Source: Candidatus Competibacteraceae bacterium
Lineage (GTDB): Bacteria > Pseudomonadota > Gammaproteobacteria > Competibacterales > Competibacteraceae
DNA: 11,613 nt
Assembly: GCA_020445005.1 (NCBI GenBank)
Contig: JAGRHM010000113.1
Span: 1-11,613, forward strand
Direction: 5' to 3'
A model generated the notes under the pieces. It saw nothing but the letters and a program-made list of their open reading frames with translations. It had not been told where the DNA came from and made no database searches. Shown here one piece after another: positions 1-6,869 of the stretch (position 1 is the first letter of the stretch; every line of letters begins with the position of its first letter). Made by a program: the position numbers and the translations under genes.

Positions 1-428
1 TGGCGGATGGCGAGGCGATCCTGGTCAACCGGGGCTGGGTTCCACTGGGCGAATCGCGGCAGGTTCTACCAGACATTGCAGTAACCGCCGAACCGGTCAC
101 CGTGAATGGCCGCATCGCGCAACCCGCCAATCCCGGCATTCGTCTGGGCGAACCGGGCGGCGCTGACCGGAACTGGCCTCGCGTTATTCAATACGTCGAT
201 TACTCCCCGCTTTCAACCATTCTCGGTTATCCCCTGAAACCCGCCATCATTTTGCTCGACCCTCAAGCCGATCAGGGTTACTGGCGCGACTGGCAGCCAA
301 ATTTTGGCGGTTTTGGTCCCGAACGTCACCAGGGTTATGCGGTACAATGGTTTGCTTTGTCAGCGGCGCTGGTTATTTTGTACATCGCCGCCGGTATTCG
401 TCGAGAACCTCCTTCTGAAGTAAAATGA
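1..428 (+). CDS. SURF1 family cytochrome oxidase assembly protein, C-terminal part
   Basis: The reading frame is open from base 3, so the N-terminus lies outside the window; about 141 residues remain. Visible family hallmarks are the N-R-G-W-V-P motif near the start, the segment ending P-A-I-I-L-L-D-P, and the C-terminal block R-H-x-G-Y-A-V-Q-W-F-A-L, which runs into the last membrane helix (roughly L-S-A-A-L-V-I-L-Y-I-A-A-G-I) and a basic R-R end. SURF1 proteins are inner-membrane proteins with two helices flanking a periplasmic domain, and help insert heme a into subunit I of cytochrome c oxidase. The next gene starts 26 bases downstream on the same strand and heme A synthesis genes follow, which supports this role. 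The identification is firm; whether the missing part is intact cannot be seen. Confidence 0.93.
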   Translation, partial: ADGEAILVNRGWVPLGESRQVLPDIAVTAEPVTVNGRIAQPANPGIRLGEPGGADRNWPRVIQYVDYSPLSTILGYPLKPAIILLDPQADQGYWRDWQPNFGGFGPERHQGYAVQWFALSAALVILYIAAGIRREPPSEVK

Positions 429-493
429 CTCTTTCGTGAGTCCCAACGGGCGGGATGCCTGTTCTACTTATCATTGATAACCCATTAACACGA

Positions 494-1123
494 ATGAGCG
501 CGCTAACTTTTCCTCTCAAATTATCGGTTATTCCCTTCCTTTGGCGGCAACGATTGATTCTATTGTTCGTCATCGCCTGTTTCGTACTGCCACTCGTTAC
601 GGCCTGGTGGCTGCTGGCGGATAACTGGCGACCCAGTAGCTCCGCCCAACACGGCGAATTGCTCAATCCCGCTCAACCCCTGCCCAGTCTGCGTTTTACG
701 CCCCTCAACGGACGCCCATGGAATGAAGCAGCGCTGAGCAATCACTGGCTCATGGTCTATGTAGGTGGGGCGACGAATTGCGACGCGCATTGCCGCACGG
801 CTTTATATGACATGCGGCAAGTGCGGCTGGCCTTGGGTAAAGAGATCGTGCGAGTTAATACAGTATTGCTGCTGGATGGGATGCCGGGAGCAGATTTTCG
901 CGAATGGCTGGCCGCAGAACATGCAGAGATGCTGGCGGGTGTGGCCAACACAGAAATCCGCAACGCCTTCCTCCAGGCGTTCCCGGAAACTGATCAGGTT
1001 GGCTCCTGGATTTACCTGGTCGATCCCCTGGGTAATTTGCTGATGCGTTATCCGACCACGGTCGATCCGGGCGGAATGCTGAAGGATTTAAAACGGCTAT
1101 TGCACCTATCCAAGATTGGTTGA
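494..1123 (+). CDS. Membrane-anchored thioredoxin-fold protein of the cytochrome oxidase cluster (Sco-like CxxxC)
   Basis: From the ATG at 494 the product is 209 residues. It has one N-terminal membrane helix (about residues 20-41) followed by a domain on the far side of the membrane. That domain carries C96-D-A-H-C100, the same CxxxC spacing that binds copper in Sco proteins, within a thioredoxin-like pattern (W-L-M-V-Y-V-G-G before it and S-W-I-Y-L-V-D-P-L-G-N-L near the end). I see no clear counterpart of the third Sco copper ligand, a downstream histidine in a D-H-S context. Small proteins of this type are known between SURF1 and heme A synthase genes in gammaproteobacteria. A role in copper delivery or thiol reduction for CuA assembly is inference. 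An in-frame ATG at 455 would add 13 residues before the basic, hydrophobic leader. Neither start has a strong ribosome binding site, so the start is uncertain. The gene is probably in an operon with ctaA, 12 bases downstream. Confidence 0.8.
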   Translation: MSALTFPLKLSVIPFLWRQRLILLFVIACFVLPLVTAWWLLADNWRPSSSAQHGELLNPAQPLPSLRFTPLNGRPWNEAALSNHWLMVYVGGATNCDAHCRTALYDMRQVRLALGKEIVRVNTVLLLDGMPGADFREWLAAEHAEMLAGVANTEIRNAFLQAFPETDQVGSWIYLVDPLGNLLMRYPTTVDPGGMLKDLKRLLHLSKIG

Positions 1124-1135
1124 AAATAAAAAATC

Positions 1136-2140
1136 ATGAAAAACAAATGGTTTTACCGTCTGACCTGGACCGCATTGGTATTAACTTTTGCCGTGGTGCT
1201 GCTAGGCGCTTATGTGCGCTTATCAGATGCCGGACTCGGATGTCCCGACTGGCCTGGCTGTTATGGACATTTGGATGTGCCCGATGAGGCGCACCAGATC
1301 GCCAAGGCCAACGAAGCCTACCCGGAACGGCCCGTCGAGGCGCACAAAGCCTGGAAGGAAATGATCCATCGTTACTTCGCGGGAACGCTAGGCCTACTCA
1401 TTTTGGCGATGGCGGCGCTGGCCTGGCGGAATCGTCGCGAACCCGATCAACCGGTTGTTCTGCCAGTGCTATTGCTCGGGTTGGTGATTTTCCAGGCGCT
1501 ACTGGGCATGTGGACCGTGACCTGGCAATTGAAACCGGTGGTGGTCATGGGGCATCTGCTCGGCGGGTTGACGACTTTGAGTCTGCTGGCGTGGCTGGCG
1601 CTGCGACAAGGTCGCTACAGTGGCGACGCGGTGATCGCGCAGGCTCGATCCTTGCGCGTTTACGCCGTGCTAGGACTGATCCTGCTGGTCGGGCAAATTG
1701 CCCTGGGGGGCTGGACCAGCGCCAATTACGCGGCCCTGGCCTGCCCAGATTTTCCAACCTGTCAAACCCAGTGGTGGCCGCCGACTGATTTTCAGGAAGC
1801 CTTTACCTTGTGGCGCGGTTTGGGCGTGTCCTACGAAGGCGGCGTATTAAGCAACGACGCCCGGGTCACCATTCATTTGATGCATCGTCTCGGCGCCGTG
1901 GCGATCCTGCTTTACCTGGGCTGGCTGGTCTGGCGGTTAACCGTGGCCGGGAGCCGGATTTTACGGTGGGCCGGTATCGCCATTGGCGTATTGCTGGCGG
2001 TTCAACTCAGTCTGGGCATCGCCAATGTCGTGATGCAATTGCCGTTACCGGTCGCGGTCGCGCATAATGGCGGGGCGGCGCTGCTGTTGCTGGCGCTGGT
2101 GACGCTCAACCACCTGCTTCGACCGGAAACCGCGACATGA
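1136..2140 (+). CDS. ctaA: Heme A synthase, CtaA/COX15 family
   Basis: The 334-residue polytopic membrane protein has about eight helices, the usual size for the COX15/CtaA family. It hydroxylates the C8 methyl of heme O to a formyl group, giving heme A. The four expected heme-ligand histidines are visible: H78 in E-M-I-H-R-Y, H140 in V-M-G-H-L-L-G-G, H250 in H-L-M-H-R-L-G, and H310 in V-A-H-N-G-G. The acidic residue of the first motif is E75. Two periplasmic cysteine pairs are present, C36/C42 in G-C-P-D-W-P-G-C and C203/C209 in A-C-P-D-F-P-T-C. No strong ribosome binding site precedes the ATG at 1136, but the start gives the expected short basic N-terminus before the first helix. The last bases overlap the ctaB start in an ATGA junction, which indicates coupled translation. 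Confidence 0.96.
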   Translation: MKNKWFYRLTWTALVLTFAVVLLGAYVRLSDAGLGCPDWPGCYGHLDVPDEAHQIAKANEAYPERPVEAHKAWKEMIHRYFAGTLGLLILAMAALAWRNRREPDQPVVLPVLLLGLVIFQALLGMWTVTWQLKPVVVMGHLLGGLTTLSLLAWLALRQGRYSGDAVIAQARSLRVYAVLGLILLVGQIALGGWTSANYAALACPDFPTCQTQWWPPTDFQEAFTLWRGLGVSYEGGVLSNDARVTIHLMHRLGAVAILLYLGWLVWRLTVAGSRILRWAGIAIGVLLAVQLSLGIANVVMQLPLPVAVAHNGGAALLLLALVTLNHLLRPETAT

Positions 2141-3051
2141 CGACGACCATCCAGACCCTGCACGCCCGCTTCCGCCGCCACTGGCGGGAATATCTGGAAC
2201 TGACCAAACCCAAGGTGGTGGCGCTGATCACCTTTACCGCTATGGTCGGCATGTTGCTGGCCACGCCCGGCATGGTGCCCTGGCCCATCCTGTTGTTTGG
2301 TTCGCTGGGCATTGCCCTGATGGCGGGTTCCGCCGCCGCTATCAATCATCTGGTTGACCGGCGCGTCGATGCGATGATGGCCCGCACCTGCCGCCGACCA
2401 CTTCCCAGCGGGCAACTGGATACCTGGCAAGTCTTGACGTTTTCCCTGCTGATTGGCGTACTGGGTTTTGTTTTATTGCTGGCTTTCACCAACGCATTGA
2501 CTGCGGTGCTGACCTTCGCCTCGTTGATCGGTTACGCGGTGATCTATACCCTGTTTCTCAAGCGGGCGACCCCGCAGAACATCGTCATTGGCGGCGCGGC
2601 GGGCGCAGCCCCGCCCCTGCTGGGCTGGACGGCGGTCACCGGCCAGGTCGATCCGGGCGCCTTGCTGCTGTTTCTGATCATTTATATCTGGACACCGCCA
2701 CATTTCTGGGCGTTGGCGATTCACCGCCGCCACGATTACGCGAACGCCGATATTCCCATGTTGCCGGTAACTCACGGCGTGGCTTTCACCCGGTTGCATA
2801 TTCTGCTGTATACCATTTTATTATTTCTGATTACGCTGCTGCCGTTTCTGACTGGGATGAGCGGCTGGATTTATCTTATCGGCGCGGTGGGTTTTGGTCT
2901 GCGTTTCCTGAGCTACGCCGTGCGATTGTATGCTACTGAGGACGACACCCTAGCCATGCCAACCTTTGGGTTTTCCATCGTTTATTTGTTCGGGTTATTT
3001 GCCGCGCTCATGCTGGATCATTACGCGCTACGATTTTTTGATGCGCTTTGA
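2137..3051 (+). CDS. ctaB: Protoheme IX farnesyltransferase (heme O synthase)
   Basis: The 304-residue polytopic protein of the UbiA prenyltransferase superfamily transfers a farnesyl group from farnesyl diphosphate to the C2 vinyl of heme B, making heme O, the substrate of the preceding CtaA. The first aspartate-rich motif is N70-H-L-V-D74-R-R-V-D78, followed by [12 protein letters not shown]. The second is R-R-H-D200-Y-A-N-A-D205-I-P-M-L-P-V. The signature [10 protein letters not shown] precedes the second motif. Length and motifs are normal for CtaB/COX10. The start is set by the 4-base ATGA overlap with ctaA. No terminator-like hairpin follows the stop, so the PilZ gene 54 bases downstream may be on the same transcript. 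Confidence 0.97.
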   Translation: MTTTIQTLHARFRRHWREYLELTKPKVVALITFTAMVGMLLATPGMVPWPILLFGSLGIALMAGSAAAINHLVDRRVDAMMARTCRRPLPSGQLDTWQVLTFSLLIGVLGFVLLLAFTNALTAVLTFASLIGYAVIYTLFLKRATPQNIVIGGAAGAAPPLLGWTAVTGQVDPGALLLFLIIYIWTPPHFWALAIHRRHDYANADIPMLPVTHGVAFTRLHILLYTILLFLITLLPFLTGMSGWIYLIGAVGFGLRFLSYAVRLYATEDDTLAMPTFGFSIVYLFGLFAALMLDHYALRFFDAL

Positions 3052-3105
3052 GGTTGGCGCCGGAATCGATGCGCTTTACGGTTTTTCAACTATGGAGGAC
3101 CGCCC

Positions 3106-3513
3106 ATGCGACGTTATATTCGGCATCCCTCGGACATTCCCATCGAGTATCGAATCACTCGTTCCGAACCTGGCCGGCGCAATTGCCTGAAGGATATTTG
3201 CCCTGGCGGGCTGTGTTTTCAAACCCATGACGCGCTGTTACGAGGCTGCGTCATCCAAATCACCATCCCGGTTCGGGAACCACCCTTCGAGGCGACGGGA
3301 ACCATTGTCTGGTGTCGTCGAACCAATGGTCATTATCAGGTCGGCGTCCAGTTTGCTGATGAAAACACGGAATTTTCCGTGCGCATGGTCGAACAAGTCT
3401 GCCAGATCCATCATTACCAGCATGAAGTGCTAGAAAAGGAGGGGCGTTTCCTTTCTGCGGAGGAAGCCGCGACCGAATGGGTCGCGAAGTATGCTCGGGA
3501 TTTTCCAGCGTAA
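3106..3513 (+). CDS. Stand-alone PilZ domain protein with DxCxxG in place of DxSxxG
   Basis: The 135-residue soluble protein has no signal peptide or membrane helix. The N-terminus R2-R-Y-I-R6-H-P fits the RxxxR half of the PilZ c-di-GMP site. D30-I-C32-P-G-G35 sits where the (D/N)xSxxG half belongs, with cysteine at the serine position. The barrel continues through I-x-I-T-I-P-V, a strand ending G-T-I-V-W-C, and Y-Q-V-G-V-Q-F, a typical PilZ ending, then about 45 mostly helical residues. PilZ proteins bind c-di-GMP and act on motility, secretion or polysaccharide machinery. Ser-to-Cys is a mild change, so binding may be kept; this is inference. A clear ribosome binding site, GGAGG at 3094-3098, lies 7 bases before the ATG. 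The gene stands 54 bases after ctaB, where a sco gene is common in related clusters. Its partner is unknown. Confidence 0.85.
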   Translation: MRRYIRHPSDIPIEYRITRSEPGRRNCLKDICPGGLCFQTHDALLRGCVIQITIPVREPPFEATGTIVWCRRTNGHYQVGVQFADENTEFSVRMVEQVCQIHHYQHEVLEKEGRFLSAEEAATEWVAKYARDFPA

Positions 3514-3561
3514 TCGATTCCTGGCGGATAAAATTTCATCCCAGCCTGGAATTCGCCAAAC

Positions 3562-3577
3562 CGGGTTGAAGAACCCG
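3562..3577. repeat. Small hairpin after the PilZ gene
   Basis: The arms CGGGTT (3562-3567) and AACCCG (3572-3577) form a perfect 6-bp stem with a GAAG loop. No run of T follows on the + strand and only a TTT on the other, so it is not a canonical intrinsic terminator. It lies about 50 bases past the PilZ stop and could still mark a transcript end. Confidence 0.3.
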
Positions 3578-3800
3578 CGCTGTCTCCACAGGCGCTGGCG
3601 ACCCAAAACACGGTGCGCGCACCGGTGCGCTAACCAGAGATGAGTACATTTTCCTCATCCACTTTCTGCACCCGGCATTTGGTCAGCACTTCCACGCTCA
3701 GCGCCTTGTAGCGACTGCACGGAAGAGCGATTCCGGGAAAGCCGGAACCAGCTAGCAGACGCGGCGCTGATTGCGCCAGCGGATTCCAAACTTCCACTCT
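3570..3800 (-). pseudogene. Decayed fragment of a type II NADH dehydrogenase-like flavoprotein
   Basis: On the minus strand a frame runs down to a TAG at 3632-3630 and reads, in part, A-P-R-L-L-A-G-S-G-F-P (from about 3767) and S-V-E-V-L-T-K-C-R-V-Q-K-V-D-E, ending N-V-L-I-S-G. After the TAG the same frame continues R-T-G-A-R-T-V-F-W-V-A-S-A. In NDH-2 and related two-dinucleotide-binding-domain flavoproteins the same order is found: a P-R-(I/L)-L block, then L-G-V-E-V-x-T-x-T-x-V, then D-G-x-x-(I/L)-x-A-x-x-V-x-W-A-A-G. The match on both sides of the stop, in one frame, suggests a nonsense change (for example GAG to TAG) in an ancestral gene. The N-terminal FAD-binding half and the C-terminus are absent from the window, so this is a remnant and not a working gene. 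The assignment rests on recalled family patterns without an alignment. The ends are approximate. Confidence 0.45.
3611..3630. repeat. Two interlocked perfect 14-base palindromes
   Basis: CGGTGCGCGCACCG (3611-3624) and GCGCACCGGTGCGC (3617-3630) are each perfect palindromes and share eight bases. The unit GGTGCGC therefore occurs directly repeated at 3612 and 3624, with its inverse GCGCACC at 3617. Only one of the two palindromes can form a hairpin at a time. The element lies directly beyond the TAG of the NADH dehydrogenase-like remnant and about 190 bases upstream of the CheB-CheR gene. It may be a protein-binding site or a rearrangement scar; no function is shown. Confidence 0.6.
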
Positions 3801-3821
3801 TACACGACAGCCCAGCTTGCC

Positions 3822-6752
3822 ATGCAAAATAATCCTCACCCCCAGAACAATGATGGGTCCGACCCGATTTACTATGTTGGTATCGGAGCATCAGCGGGTG
3901 GCTTGGAAGCCTTGGAGTCGTTTTTTTCCCACATGCCGCCTGACAGCGATATGGCGTTCATTGTCGTTCAGCACCTCTCACCGGATTACAAAAGCATGAT
4001 GGTTGAGTTGCTATCTAAACGCACAGCGATGCCCGTTCGACGCGCCGAAGAAAATCTGCCAGTCGAAGCCAATACAGTTTATCTCATTCGACCTAAGAAG
4101 AACCTGTCCATCCTGAATGGCAAGCTATTGTTGACCGAGTCCGGTCATGCGCGAGGACTGAATCTGCCAATCGATATCTTTCTACGTTCGCTGGCTAACG
4201 ATCAGGCGGAAAAAGCCATTGCCATTATCTTGTCCGGCACAGGCAGCGACGGCGTGCGCGGCGTCCGCGCCATCAAGGAGGCGGGCGGTATGGTGATGGT
4301 CCAGAGTGAGGAATCGGCGCAATTCGACGGGATGCCGCATGCAGCAGTTTCCACGGGTTTGGCCGATTTCATTCTGCCGCCCAATGAGATGCCGAGTAAA
4401 TTACTGTCGTTTATCCGCCATCCCTACGTCGCCAAGGCCGATCGTTCCCAAACCCTGCTGTCCGACGAGGATGGCCTAACCCGTATTTTTACGCTGTTGC
4501 GTGAGCGGACCCGAGTAGATTTTACTTACTACAAGTCCAGCACCGTGGTTCGACGCATCGAACGTCGTATGAGAATGAATCAGGCCAGCGACTTGCGCGA
4601 TTATGTCAGCTTCATGGATCGCCATACTGGCGAGACTATGGCGCTTTATCGAGAACTGCTCATCGGCGTCACTAGTTTTTTTCGCGACCGTGAAGTTTTT
4701 GACGAATTGGAAAATCATTATTTACCCCAGGTGTTCGAGCGTGTAGAAACCCAACAGGTGCGCTTCTGGGTAGCCGGTTGCTCCACTGGTGAGGAGGCCT
4801 ATTCGCTGGCCATGCTGAGCGAGGAAATCCTGGAACGTCTGGGGAAGCGGATTGAAGTCAAAATCTTCGCCACCGATTTGGATCAAGACGCCATCCTGCG
4901 CGCTAGCAGCGGGGTGTATGCCGAGAGCATCGTTGCTGATCTGCCGCCTCTCTACTTGCGCAAATATTTTCATCGCCGGGAAGATCATCAGTACCAAGTG
5001 GACCGGGTTCTCCGTGAGCGGGTGGTGTTCGCTCAGCATAATCTGATCAAGGATCCGCCTTTTACCAAGATTGAATTAGTGAGCTGTCGCAATTTGTTAA
5101 TCTACCTGCAGCCAGTCTTGCAGCGCAAGGTGCTAGAATTAATAAATTTTTCACTCAATCCACAAGGTATTCTGCTTTTGGGCAGCAGTGAAACCGTTGG
5201 CAACCTGGCTGATTTGTTCGAACCATTGCACGTAAAATTCAAAATTTATGCTTCGCGAGGCAGACGCTATCCGTCCGGCGTCAACTTGGAGTTTTCTGCC
5301 TCCTCTGAAACACAATCATGGTCAAATCGTGCTTTAGGCATGGGGGGGGTCCGATCACGCAACTCCCAAGATGAACGCCTGCTCAATCGTTTGCTTCCCG
5401 CGTTGGCTGATGGCTATGTACCTCTAGCGGTCGTGGTAAGTATGCAGATGGAAGTGTTGTATTTCCTTGGTGATCCAGAGGGCTACTTTCAACTGCAATC
5501 TGGGAAAATGCTTAATGATGTCACTAAGATCGCTGTGGATGATTTGGCGATCCCTTTGGCAACCGGCTTACAGCGCGTTTTTAAGACCGGTAAAGAGCTG
5601 AAATTTGCTGGAGTGCGGGTGCAATGGCGCGATGAGTGGCGCACGGTGCAAATCCGGATTCGACCGCTACCTGGCAAGAAGGAACAGGATCCTTTAGCAG
5701 TTGTTTTCATCGAGCACGCTGTTCCACTGCCAGCGGATGAATCCGCCGCTGGGGTGCTGGTTTACCATGCGGGCCAGGAAGCGGAGCAGCGTATTTTCGA
5801 TCTGGAGCAAGAACTTCAGTTTTCCCGGGAAAACCTGCAAGCCACGATCGAGGAGCTGGAAACTTCCAACGAAGAGTTACAAGCTGCTAATGAAGAGCTT
5901 CTCGCCAGTAATGAGGAGTTGCAAAGCGCCAACGAGGAGCTACAAAGTACTAACGAAGAACTACAATCAGTTAATGAAGAACTGCATACCGTCAATGCTG
6001 AGCGACAGCGCAGCATCATCGAATTGACGGAATTGACCAACGATCTCGATAATTTGATCACTAGCACGCGGATTGCCACTCTATTCCTTGATGAAAATCT
6101 GGCTATTCGTCGGTTTACTCCCGAGAGCCGGCTTGTCTTCAATATCCTGGATAACGATATCGGTCGTCCTATCACTCATCTGAGTCATACTTTAAGGGGC
6201 GTTAACCTTCATGAATGCATTCATACGGTAGTAACCAGCGCTATCGGACAAGAACAAGAGGTTCGCACCGAAGACGGTACATGGTTTCTGATGCGCATCA
6301 TGCCCTATCACATCGGCGCGGAAACCGTATCCGGCGTCGTGTTGACCTTTACTGACATCGGCCTGCTCAAGACTGCACGAAAGGCATTATTAGATCGCGA
6401 AACGCAACTTTACAGTCTGTGTCGTGCGGTGCCAGTCGGCATCAGTCGGGTCGCCAATCGTGTTTTTCTGGACGTCGACGACCATTTGTGCCAGATGTTG
6501 GGATATGCCCGTGAGGAACTGATCGATCAAAGTACGCGTATGCTGTACCTCTCACAGGCAGAATTCGAGTCCGTTGGAAGGGAAATCTACGAACAAATCT
6601 TCAATCAAGGCGTGGGAACTGTCGAAACGCGCTGGCGTTGTAAAGCAGGCGCGATTCTGCCCGTGTTGCTCAGCGGTTCCTCGCTTAATCCCGAAAGTCC
6701 TGACGAGGGCGCGACGATTACCGTACTGGATCTCTCCGGACACAGTGAGTAG
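3822..6752 (+). CDS. CheB-CheR fusion with coiled coil and PAS domains (chemotaxis-type methylesterase/methyltransferase)
   Basis: From ATG 3822 the product is 976 residues. Residues 15-195 are a CheB methylesterase domain with the catalytic triad S24 (G-A-S-A-G-G), H51 (V-Q-H-L-S-P) and D143 (G-T-G-S-D-G). Residues 215-478 are a CheR methyltransferase with the SAM-binding loop A-G-C-S-T-G-E-E (318-325), F-A-T-D-L-D (349-354) and C-R-N-L-L-I-Y (422-428). A PAS-like segment (about 522-632), a heptad-repeat coiled coil (about 650-750) and two PAS domains (about 745-850 and 862-970) follow. There is no CheY-like receiver before CheB and no histidine kinase at the end, so activity is not set by phosphorylation in cis. 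Such fusions adjust methylation of receptors or other signalling proteins; no receptor or other che gene is nearby, so the partner is unknown. A TTG at 3771 would add 17 residues overlapping the minus-strand remnant; ATG 3822 begins just before the domain and is preferred, although no good ribosome binding site is seen. Confidence 0.93.
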   Translation: MQNNPHPQNNDGSDPIYYVGIGASAGGLEALESFFSHMPPDSDMAFIVVQHLSPDYKSMMVELLSKRTAMPVRRAEENLPVEANTVYLIRPKKNLSILNGKLLLTESGHARGLNLPIDIFLRSLANDQAEKAIAIILSGTGSDGVRGVRAIKEAGGMVMVQSEESAQFDGMPHAAVSTGLADFILPPNEMPSKLLSFIRHPYVAKADRSQTLLSDEDGLTRIFTLLRERTRVDFTYYKSSTVVRRIERRMRMNQASDLRDYVSFMDRHTGETMALYRELLIGVTSFFRDREVFDELENHYLPQVFERVETQQVRFWVAGCSTGEEAYSLAMLSEEILERLGKRIEVKIFATDLDQDAILRASSGVYAESIVADLPPLYLRKYFHRREDHQYQVDRVLRERVVFAQHNLIKDPPFTKIELVSCRNLLIYLQPVLQRKVLELINFSLNPQGILLLGSSETVGNLADLFEPLHVKFKIYASRGRRYPSGVNLEFSASSETQSWSNRALGMGGVRSRNSQDERLLNRLLPALADGYVPLAVVVSMQMEVLYFLGDPEGYFQLQSGKMLNDVTKIAVDDLAIPLATGLQRVFKTGKELKFAGVRVQWRDEWRTVQIRIRPLPGKKEQDPLAVVFIEHAVPLPADESAAGVLVYHAGQEAEQRIFDLEQELQFSRENLQATIEELETSNEELQAANEELLASNEELQSANEELQSTNEELQSVNEELHTVNAERQRSIIELTELTNDLDNLITSTRIATLFLDENLAIRRFTPESRLVFNILDNDIGRPITHLSHTLRGVNLHECIHTVVTSAIGQEQEVRTEDGTWFLMRIMPYHIGAETVSGVVLTFTDIGLLKTARKALLDRETQLYSLCRAVPVGISRVANRVFLDVDDHLCQMLGYAREELIDQSTRMLYLSQAEFESVGREIYEQIFNQGVGTVETRWRCKAGAILPVLLSGSSLNPESPDEGATITVLDLSGHSE
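5342..5349 (+). repeat. Run of eight G inside the CheB-CheR fusion gene
   Basis: Eight consecutive G lie in the linker between the CheR domain and the first PAS-like segment, at about residues 507-510 (G-M-G-G-V). Loss or gain of one base here would cut off the coiled coil and PAS domains while leaving CheB and CheR complete. Whether the tract varies cannot be judged from one sequence. Confidence 0.9.
5850..5996 (+). repeat. Seven tandem 21-base units encoding E-E-L-x-x-x-N heptads
   Basis: Residues 677-725 of the CheB-CheR fusion are seven consecutive heptads: EELETSN, EELQAAN, EELLASN, EELQSAN, EELQSTN, EELQSVN, EELHTVN. The protein pattern is nearly invariant, but the codons differ from unit to unit (gag/gaa, ctg/tta/ctt/ttg/cta), so the repeat is kept at protein level and is not a recent DNA duplication. 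Repeats of this kind are a family feature of CheB-CheR-PAS fusions and form a long dimeric coiled coil. Confidence 0.92.
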
Positions 6753-6869
6753 AGGTATTCCTAAAGTATTAGCGTCGGCCTGGGTGATACGTTCCCAGTG
6801 TGCAAACTGTGCCGGGTAATGAATGGACAGGCTCGAAACAGGCGAAATCATCAAATGAGAATTTGCTGA
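6753..6869. other. Short spacer between the CheB-CheR fusion and the DUF1223 gene
   Basis: No terminator or convincing promoter is visible in these 117 bases. On the minus strand an open frame reads S-I-H-Y-P-A-Q-F-A-H-W-E-R-I-T-Q and continues A-D-A-N-T-L-G-I-P-L-L before running into the antisense of the CheB-CheR gene. The composition looks protein-like, but I cannot assign it to a family. It may be a piece of a displaced gene or chance. Confidence 0.3.

Noticed and set aside
2002..2430. Minus-strand frame of 142 residues opposite ctaA and ctaB
   Set aside because: It lies fully antisense to two well-supported genes, has no recognisable domain, and is explained by high-GC codon use.
3040..3077. 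Direct repeat GATGCGCTTT at 3040 and 3068
   Set aside because: Two 10-base copies, one inside the ctaB end, are too short to treat as a meaningful element without further copies.
3771..3821. Upstream TTG start that would lengthen the CheB-CheR fusion by 17 residues
   Set aside because: It lacks a ribosome binding site, the added residues are not domain-like, and they overlap the minus-strand flavoprotein remnant. The ATG at 3822 fits the domain start.
3655..3891. Minus-strand frame of 78 residues across the start of the CheB-CheR gene
   Set aside because: It is serine- and glycine-rich antisense content with no domain or ribosome binding site, and is out of frame with the recognisable remnant.
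5816..6175. Minus-strand frame of 119 residues opposite the coiled coil
   Set aside because: Its S-S-S-L-rich repetitive sequence is simply the antisense of the E-E-L-Q-x-x-N codons.
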